20,088 nt of DNA from a virus: positions 1 to 20,088 of the IMG/VR virus record IMGVR_UViG_3300034198_001850; one strand, given 5' to 3'. The position numbers and the translations under genes were made by a program. Shown one piece after another: positions 15,501 through 20,088 of the stretch (the first letter of the stretch is position 1; each line of letters starts with the position of its first letter). The notes under the pieces are model-generated. The model was not told the origin of the DNA. It ran no database searches and saw nothing but the letters and a program-made list of their open reading frames with translations.

Positions 15501-18500
15501 GTAGCTAATTCTAGGTTCAATAATATATGTAGTTGTTAAGTCTGTTGTGTTGGCAAGACTTGTATTTGCAATTACTTGAGGAACAGTATGATCCCAACCA
15601 GCGGCAAACATTGCTGTGCCAACTGTACCGGTTACACTTACACTTCCTGTTGCTGTGATAGTTACAGCGGTGCTAGTAAATGGTGTGGTTGATATTGAAA
15701 AAGTTGTCGGTGATAAGTTTGCTGCCACAATATAGTAAACGGTGCTAGCATCAACTCCGTTAAACGCACTATTAAATGTGATAGCGTTACCTGCAGCCAA
15801 TACTGAAACTGTAGCTGTTACAGTTAATCCAGTTGTTGTACCTATACTTAATGCTGTACCGCCCGGTGTTAAGGAAATACTTAAACTTGTACCTGAACTG
15901 GCTTGTACATAATATGTTGTGCCTGCTCCTGCTGTACCAACCGCGCTGGCAAATGATATTGGTGCACCAATAGTTAAACTTGCACTGGCACTTAATGTAA
16001 TTGTTGATCCGCTACTTGAGTTTACAGTTACAGTAGTTGCTGTAGCAGTTAATAAGTTATTAGTAATAGCTGTTGCTGTCACTGATATAGTAACTGATGC
16101 AATATTTGAACCAACTGTTACTGCTGTACCGCTACCGCCACCAGTTAAACTCAATTGAAACTGTGTACTGCTAAAGTTTGCTGAGTTAACATAGTAAACT
16201 GTGCTGGTCGCTAGTAGTGTACTAAATGCAGTGTATACTAATACCGGCATACCTGCATATAAGTTAGCAGTGCTAGCCACTGTAAACAAGTTATTTGTTG
16301 TTGCGGCAGAAGTAATGATTAATGGAGCAACTGAATCTTTAACTATGTTAGCAGTTTTACTACCGTTTGAATAGGTTAAAATATTAGCATACTGTCCGAC
16401 TCCTGTACCAGCAGTAAGTTGTATGCGCATACCCACATACGCACCGGTTAGTGCTGTATCAGTATTAGCGATTACAAACTGGCCAATTGGTCCACCTGTG
16501 ATTGATGCATTACTCTGTCCTGTGTTAGCTGTTGATACGTAGCTCGATCCGCCAACGCCTTTGCTGTCGTTAAGGTCGATCAATCGTGTTTCAAACAAGG
16601 CCGCATCTCTGTATTCGTCTTGTGATGCTTGAGCATTATAACCACTACCGCTAATTGTAGGTACACTATTAGTGTAATTGGATCCAGCGTTAGAATATTC
16701 TAAACGTAGTATTTGACTTGTAGCATCTGTAACTACGTTTGTGATTAGTGCTTGATTGTATCTGTTGTTTAAATTAGCGTAGATTGGTGTTTCAAATGTA
16801 TCAACACCTTCGGCTAGTACACCGTATGTACCATATGATGAGTTACCGTTAGTAGCACGGATCTTACCACCTAGTTCACTTAGGTAACCAGCATAACCAT
16901 AGTAGTTAAACACTGAAACTAATTCAGCAAGAGCATTAGAACCAGTTACCCAGTAACCAATGCCGTCACCTAAAATTGTTGTATAGTCGTTAGCAACCAT
17001 TGAACGGTTACCACCGTTATGCAAGGCTCCGTCTACTTTTGCTCCTACTGCGGCATAACCGAACATAGTACAGTTTTGTGTATAACAACTTCTTGTACTA
17101 ATCCATGAGTTGCTGTCGTTTGGTCCGTATCCTGGATCAAGACTAGCGTATGCACCACCTGTTGGTCGTTTTGTACCAAAGCTATTTGCTGAACCTAATG
17201 TACCTGTAATACCGTTTAAGGTCATGTTGCGTAGACCAGTACCGTTGCGCACTTGATACATGTTTTTAGCTGTTGATCCGCTGACTGCATTATTGTATAA
17301 TTCTACAGCTCGCATCATTTTATAATTGCCTGGATACTGGATATCGTATATGAGAGCGTTAACAAACGATGTTGTATCACGTAAGCATGATGCTGTGTTA
17401 TAATAGTAGGTTAAGGTAGCAGTACCGTTACCAGCAACTGCCGTTAGCACACTCTGTGTTCCTTGTCCAGATTGAATAGGACTTAAAATTACTGAAGTTG
17501 TTGAAGGAGTTGACAGTACATAGTAAGGTGTAAGTGTTGATGCTCCACCAAAAATACCTCCAAATGATGCAGTTAGTGAACCAGTTGTTGTAGCTCCAGG
17601 AGTAAACAATGATCCGTTGTATGTAGTACTTAATGTAACAGTAGTTCCGCTAGCACTTAACACATAATAAGTACCAGACGTTAATGTACTGATGCTACCA
17701 CCGCTTATTAGCACCTGCATGTTTACTAGAATGCCTGTTGTAGATCTAACAGTAATATTACCGTTAGTATTTGTGCCGGTAATAGTTGTAGTAGCAGTAG
17801 TAGCAGTAAATTGCACAGGGTCACCTACACTTAAATTATGAGCTGATACTGTACTAAACAAGTTGCTAGTGCCTGTAATAGTTGTTGCTGAACTTACAGA
17901 TTGAGCAGTGCTGATTGTGTAATTACCAGCTCCTCCTGTACCAGTTCCTAATGCTGTAATGAATGTTCCTGGGGTTACACCGTTACCAGTAAGTACCATA
18001 CCTACAACAAACGTACCTGTTACTGATCCGCCAATTGTAAGTGTTAGACCGCTGATAGTACTTGAAGTGCCGCTGGCAGTTGTTGTATTTGATGATTGAT
18101 AGTAAGTACCGCCATATGTGGCTGCTGTGTAAGCACTGGCTTCATAAGCTAAAAAGTTAGTATTAGCACGTAGTACTTCAATACCCTGTATTGTAGTACG
18201 TGTATTATCGTAAGTTAATGAACCACATGTAGTAGCAAAACTACTCACTGATCCAGTTGAGTTACTAATACCTGCTGTTGCAGTGGCTGTCATACTTGTC
18301 ACAGTATTTTGTATTGTGTAAGCTGAACCATTAAATGATGTGCTAATAGTTAGTGTTGTTGTACCAGGAACACTGGCAATGTAATATACATTGTTATTCC
18401 ATAAATTGGCAGCATTATTAACAATGGCATTCATAGTAGAAGCCGGCGTAACGTTGGCCAATGCTACTGCACTTCCGCCTGCTGTTAAACTAATTTGTAT

Positions 18501-20088
18501 AGTACTTGCTGACGGATTGATTACATAATACATTTGATTTGGTACGATAGGATAAGCCACTGTACCTGTAAAATATATCTGTTGGCCGGCTACGATTCCT
18601 AAACTAGTGGCTGTGGCGGGCAAGTTAATTAAGTTTGTGCTAGCTGTTGTACTTGAAACTGTGGTTGTAATGTTTGCAGGTAGCCCAGTAAAGCTGATAG
18701 GCATGCCAACTACCATATTAGTTGTACTTGTAACTGTTAACAAATTAGTACTTGTAGTCGCAGTTGTTAGAGTAGTAACTTTTTGTCCATAAATGGTTTG
18801 TACTGCATCATTAATAATAGTTTGCGCACGGATTACTGAGCCGCTGGCGGCGATTGCTTTAACCTTGTATGCAATTAAATTGATAGCACCAACTGTAGCA
18901 TTTAATTCTTGTATAGTATTGGCTAGTAAGGCTTGAGCACTAGCATTGGATCTATTAAATGCGCGGCCAATTACAATAGCATTAAAGTTACTGCTGAATA
19001 AAATATCCCAAGCTAAACCAGCGGAAATTAAACCAGCATCTCTATTGCTTAATGTTTGGCTAATAGGATATGCTTGATAGAATTTTGTCACAAACACCTG
19101 TGCGTCACTAGCAATTTCACTATTACGTGCAACCACTTGTGTATAGGCAGTCTGTAACGCTGTACTTGAGACAAGTGCGTATGCTCCACTAGCTACAGGA
19201 GTAATCGTTGCATTACCTGTTAGAGTTGTACTCGATACCGTTTGACTTACACTAACTGTATACGTACCTGTTCCACCTGCTGTATAAAAGTTGATGGTAC
19301 CACTTGGGGTACTTACAAAATTGTTTGGATATCCAAAATAGTTTACTAGAGTAATTGTTGTGCCACTTGTATATGTTGAAATAACATAACTACCTGCTGG
19401 AATGTTTGTACCAGTTACAAATTGCCCTGCGACAATACCAGTTGCACTACCAACTACAAATGTGTTTGTACCGCCTGCACCACCGCTTGAATATGTTGGG
19501 CTTGCTACTGCTGTAACACCTGTGAGTTGATTTACTAGATATGTTGGAGTAGTCACACCAGTACCAGTAATTAACATTCCAGGAACTAATACGCCGCTGG
19601 TTACCGCAGTCACAGTCATTGTTGTGCTTGATGCGCCAATTGATCCAGTCACAGACGGTGTGCTAGAATTAGCGGCGCCATTCTGTATCCAATAGATAAC
19701 GTCTTGTATACGAGCCGATGCAAATGATGCTGATGATGCACTACCTGCTGTGCCTGACGTTACTTGTGCGATTGTATAAGGTGCAGTTTGTGAACTAGTC
19801 GTTACACTAGTAGCTGTCACAACTTGACCAATAATCGCTGAAAGACGCTGTAGACCAGCCACAGTCGCGGCTTGGTTGGCGGTAGGAATTTGATTAATGT
19901 TTAAAGAATAGTAACTGCTACCATTGATAATGCTTTGATTATTACAACCGTAGGCCATATCATATTGCAAGCCATCTAAAATATATCCGATAGTTTGTAA
20001 GGTAGATATTTGTGTAGCACTTCCAAATGCCGACCATGCAGAGCTATAGTTTACATTCAAGAAATTAGCAACTTCGCCTTTGATAAAA
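12501..20088 (-). CDS. Giant tail-fibre-like protein, 5' end outside window (at least 2,528 aa)
   Basis: One uninterrupted frame fills 7.6 kb and remains open to the right edge. The first possible start (TTG at 20060) is preceded in frame by F-I-K-G-E-V-A-N-F, so the true start lies outside. From N to C: a helical region with three diverged copies of a 'D-I/M-x5-N' unit ([15 protein letters not shown] near 19960, [18 protein letters not shown] near 19000, [18 protein letters not shown] near 17330) separated by VGM-type repeats; a beta-helix-like stretch around 16770-17400 ([38 protein letters not shown]); low-complexity repeats; a probable beta-propeller at 13830-15446; a [10 protein letters not shown] cassette at about 12700-13098 shared with the 979-residue fibre; and a Gly-rich end finishing [11 protein letters not shown]. 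No enzymatic motif is visible. This is probably a major host-recognition fibre. Confidence 0.85.
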   Translation of the reverse strand, partial: FIKGEVANFLNVNYSSAWSAFGSATQISTLQTIGYILDGLQYDMAYGCNNQSIINGSSYYSLNINQIPTANQAATVAGLQRLSAIIGQVVTATSVTTSSQTAPYTIAQVTSGTAGSASSASFASARIQDVIYWIQNGAANSSTPSVTGSIGASSTTMTVTAVTSGVLVPGMLITGTGVTTPTYLVNQLTGVTAVASPTYSSGGAGGTNTFVVGSATGIVAGQFVTGTNIPAGSYVISTYTSGTTITLVNYFGYPNNFVSTPSGTINFYTAGGTGTYTVSVSQTVSSTTLTGNATITPVASGAYALVSSTALQTAYTQVVARNSEIASDAQVFVTKFYQAYPISQTLSNRDAGLISAGLAWDILFSSNFNAIVIGRAFNRSNASAQALLANTIQELNATVGAINLIAYKVKAIAASGSVIRAQTIINDAVQTIYGQKVTTLTTATTSTNLLTVTSTTNMVVGMPISFTGLPANITTTVSSTTASTNLINLPATATSLGIVAGQQIYFTGTVAYPIVPNQMYYVINPSASTIQISLTAGGSAVALANVTPASTMNAIVNNAANLWNNNVYYIASVPGTTTLTISTSFNGSAYTIQNTVTSMTATATAGISNSTGSVSSFATTCGSLTYDNTRTTIQGIEVLRANTNFLAYEASAYTAATYGGTYYQSSNTTTASGTSSTISGLTLTIGGSVTGTFVVGMVLTGNGVTPGTFITALGTGTGGAGNYTISTAQSVSSATTITGTSNLFSTVSAHNLSVGDPVQFTATTATTTITGTNTNGNITVRSTTGILVNMQVLISGGSISTLTSGTYYVLSASGTTVTLSTTYNGSLFTPGATTTGSLTASFGGIFGGASTLTPYYVLSTPSTTSVILSPIQSGQGTQSVLTAVAGNGTATLTYYYNTASCLRDTTSFVNALIYDIQYPGNYKMMRAVELYNNAVSGSTAKNMYQVRNGTGLRNMTLNGITGTLGSANSFGTKRPTGGAYASLDPGYGPNDSNSWISTRSCYTQNCTMFGYAAVGAKVDGALHNGGNRSMVANDYTTILGDGIGYWVTGSNALAELVSVFNYYGYAGYLSELGGKIRATNGNSSYGTYGVLAEGVDTFETPIYANLNNRYNQALITNVVTDATSQILRLEYSNAGSNYTNSVPTISGSGYNAQASQDEYRDAALFETRLIDLNDSKGVGGSSYVSTANTGQSNASITGGPIGQFVIANTDTALTGAYVGMRIQLTAGTGVGQYANILTYSNGSKTANIVKDSVAPLIITSAATTNNLFTVASTANLYAGMPVLVYTAFSTLLATSTVYYVNSANFSSTQFQLSLTGGGSGTAVTVGSNIASVTISVTATAITNNLLTATATTVTVNSSSGSTITLSASASLTIGAPISFASAVGTAGAGTTYYVQASSGTSLSISLTPGGTALSIGTTTGLTVTATVSVLAAGNAITFNSAFNGVDASTVYYIVAANLSPTTFSISTTPFTSTAVTITATGSVSVTGTVGTAMFAAGWDHTVPQVIANTSLANTTDLTTTYIIEPRISYSSPGYNPGTVRSLIGTATWSAVTYGAQRYAAIASGSTTTSYSVDGKTWSAGGVLPASTTWQSLVYGGGQNARATAVVGGFGGQGAVLTAIVGTGGSATQIVGITVVSGGYNYTTAPTIVITGGGGSGATATCTVLNGVIQSVTMTINGSSYSSTPTVTAVTSALTSVTVNAWGRNYPGSPQITIDQPQGLTPSAFALNTSVSLNAYIQTTAGRIYQVTQAGTTDASVTPAFDYTSTTYTNVTNGTAKLTYIATQAQVSSTITNGGVSAIALTVNGYGYTAVPAVTILDTTAVFLAVANNASTGTQIAYNTASGLNSAWTAITGTTIAVLNLRSVAYGNGLYVAVGGASGTATAASSSSPTNSANWISRSISALSAGYYSSICYGATGATTGTFMAVNNGGLVTSWSNNAVSWTQGANLPSGFTSAIAVAYGNGRFVVLGSDGKLAYSINNGGTSSPAVAGWTAVPNSTGTTTSVLSSSLTWSGLTYGQGLFFAIASGTSVCATSPDGINWTVRAMPSSSAWTSITFGNVLSSTIGAQPLFVGVSATSGTIAASIRTGATTLGRMKAAGGIVTELRVLEPGSGYPKGNVTATTVSTNLITADDTTNLSTSLANNQPIEFTGLDSVGLVTNTTYYVIGSSVTSTQFSVTASAGSTTAVTLSTGTSSTAVYRAGPIPTQIDPNRVNTAALRVRMGDGALGNPSFINRGTNNATATATTLGDGFSDVYQNSAYINVSGLFSIPQAGANVQFATITGTSQWYKLVAITNQLGTAGNYTAQFQVNPALTTLLAPAHNTLITTRLKYSQVRLTGHDFLYIGTGNQTQTNYPYVNAATAIQANQTYPNGGGRVFFTSTDQDGNFNVGNLFGVQQSTGTATLNASAFNLAGLQSLTLGAVTLGIGSATITQFSTDPYFTANSDNILPTQKAIKSYITAQIGGGQSVLNVNTITAGQIYIAGNTISNTNGTQIYVGSKMYFAGGGGAGITPGGGGVDGAPVALWYFGQK
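12700..13098 (-). repeat. Shared fibre cassette, giant-protein copy (second copy at about 930-1326)
   Basis: Both copies contain [16 protein letters not shown], then GRVxxxxTDQDGNF, then [16 protein letters not shown], then LG and FSTDxxxxxNSD and PTQxAxxxxx. The giant protein reads [17 protein letters not shown] and [17 protein letters not shown]; the 979-residue protein reads [17 protein letters not shown] and [17 protein letters not shown]. Sequence after the cassette is unrelated: a short Gly-rich end in one and about 280 further residues in the other. Confidence 0.75.
13830..15446 (-). other. Probable seven-bladed beta-propeller domain inside the giant fibre
   Basis: Seven successive segments start with a hydrophobic strand ending in YG or FG, followed by an 'F/Y-x-A/V-V/I' strand and often S-x-D-G-x-x-W: [23 protein letters not shown] (split), [58 protein letters not shown] and [16 protein letters not shown] and SPDGINWT resemble Asp-box turns of sialidase-type propellers. 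No catalytic sialidase residues were recognised, so glycan binding is more likely than cleavage. Confidence 0.6.
14631..15296 (-). other. 222-residue insert splitting propeller blade 2
   Basis: Blade 2 begins WQSLVYGGG and its expected continuation [20 protein letters not shown] appears 222 codons later. Between lie different modules: [32 protein letters not shown] and [12 protein letters not shown] (a repeated 'GxxYxxxPxxxI' motif), then [20 protein letters not shown] and [10 protein letters not shown] (a separate fibre unit), then [13 protein letters not shown]. Boundaries are judged from the blade pattern. Confidence 0.5.
17862..18084 (-). repeat. VGM-type repeat module in giant fibre
   Basis: The module reads [40 protein letters not shown], then [20 protein letters not shown]. 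It is the best visible match to the module embedded in the gp15-like protein at 7314-7530. The shared order is L-T-I-x-G, V-G-M, T/S-G-x-x-V-x-P-G-T, and a terminal T-I-T-G. Confidence 0.6.
19277..19515 (-). repeat. In-frame 231-bp nested repeat insertion with 8-bp flanking direct repeats
   Basis: On the minus strand TACAGCAG occurs at 19515-19508 and again at 19284-19277, exactly 231 bases (77 codons) apart and in the same codon phase. The 77 residues between (starting [12 protein letters not shown], ending SGTINFY) include a [20 protein letters not shown] unit. Removing them joins [20 protein letters not shown] to [19 protein letters not shown], which restores a continuous VGM-type repeat. 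Confidence 0.6.

Larger units (their letters stand above)
13560..18540 (-). repeat. Eight dispersed copies of a Y-Y-V/I beta-hairpin repeat
   Basis: A unit of about 30 residues reads 'xYYVxxxxxxTxxxLSxxxGGxAVxL', usually preceded by 'VGMPIxF' or 'TxNLxTAxxTT'. Copies begin near plus-strand positions 18533 ([11 protein letters not shown]), 18390 (VYYIASVPG), 17675 (TYYVLSASG), 17530 (PYYVLSTPS), 16205 ([10 protein letters not shown]), 15920 (TYYVQASSG), 15740 ([10 protein letters not shown]) and 13613 (TYYVIGSSV). They are scattered between other domains and well diverged, so they probably serve as rigid spacer units. Confidence 0.65.

Noticed and set aside
20058-20060. Start codon of the giant fibre at TTG 20060
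   Set aside because: The frame is open upstream to the window edge and there is no ribosome site before it; the gene is truncated by the window.
12501-20088. CRISPR array or tandem DNA repeat suggested by recurrent GTTACTG/TAGTTGTA-like strings
   Set aside because: They reflect repeated Thr/Val/Ser codons in a coding frame; there is no regular spacing and no constant repeat.
1-20088. tRNA genes, introns or insertion sequences
   Set aside because: Gaps between genes are all under about 45 bases, and no transposase, tRNA-like fold or terminal inverted repeats were seen.

Overview
This window looks like the virion-structure region of a T4-like contractile-tailed phage (myovirus), of the kind seen in aquatic and marine phages. 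The anchor is a set of three head-tail connector genes whose products resemble T4 gp13, gp14 and gp15. They sit among long tail-fibre genes whose modules (beta-helix, collar, S74 chaperone and 'time-series' low-complexity repeats) are typical of aquatic T4-like phages. I see no tRNA, integrase, polymerase or CRISPR array. The host cannot be named from this sequence. Coding density is near total, and no stretch of 300 bases lacks a gene.

Layout. (1) Bases 1-4437, minus strand, read right to left: neck protein gp13, a small fibre protein, a 979-residue beta-helix fibre, then the first 21 codons of a further structural gene cut by the window edge. (2) Bases 4481-8718, plus strand: neck protein gp14, tail completion/sheath stabiliser gp15, a 2-oxoglutarate/Fe(II) oxygenase and a Nudix hydrolase, with overlapping or abutting ends. 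(3) Bases 8722-20088, minus strand: a giant fibre-like gene running off the right edge (at least 2,528 codons), a small virion protein, an S74-type self-cleaving chaperone protein, three tandem collar-domain proteins alternating with two small paralogous partners, and a four-cysteine protein. A short inverted repeat separates the convergent blocks 2 and 3. Block 1 and block 2 diverge from a 43-bp spacer carrying two back-to-back sequences resembling the T4 late promoter (TATAAATA).

How the genes fit together: gp13/gp14 join the head to the tail and gp15 caps the tail tube and sheath. The long fibres, collar proteins and S74 protein would build the host-recognition apparatus. The oxygenase and Nudix enzyme are accessory genes expressed with the connector genes.

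The most notable theme is modular growth by in-frame insertion. The giant fibre has one repeat module inside another (77 codons between 8-bp direct repeats). It also appears to have a seven-bladed beta-propeller whose second blade is split by a 222-residue insert. A fibre-type repeat module sits inside gp15, and gp14 carries an extra segment of about 130 residues before its conserved C-terminal tail. No wholly new system with an obvious novel mechanism is visible. The region is a strongly diversified adhesion module.
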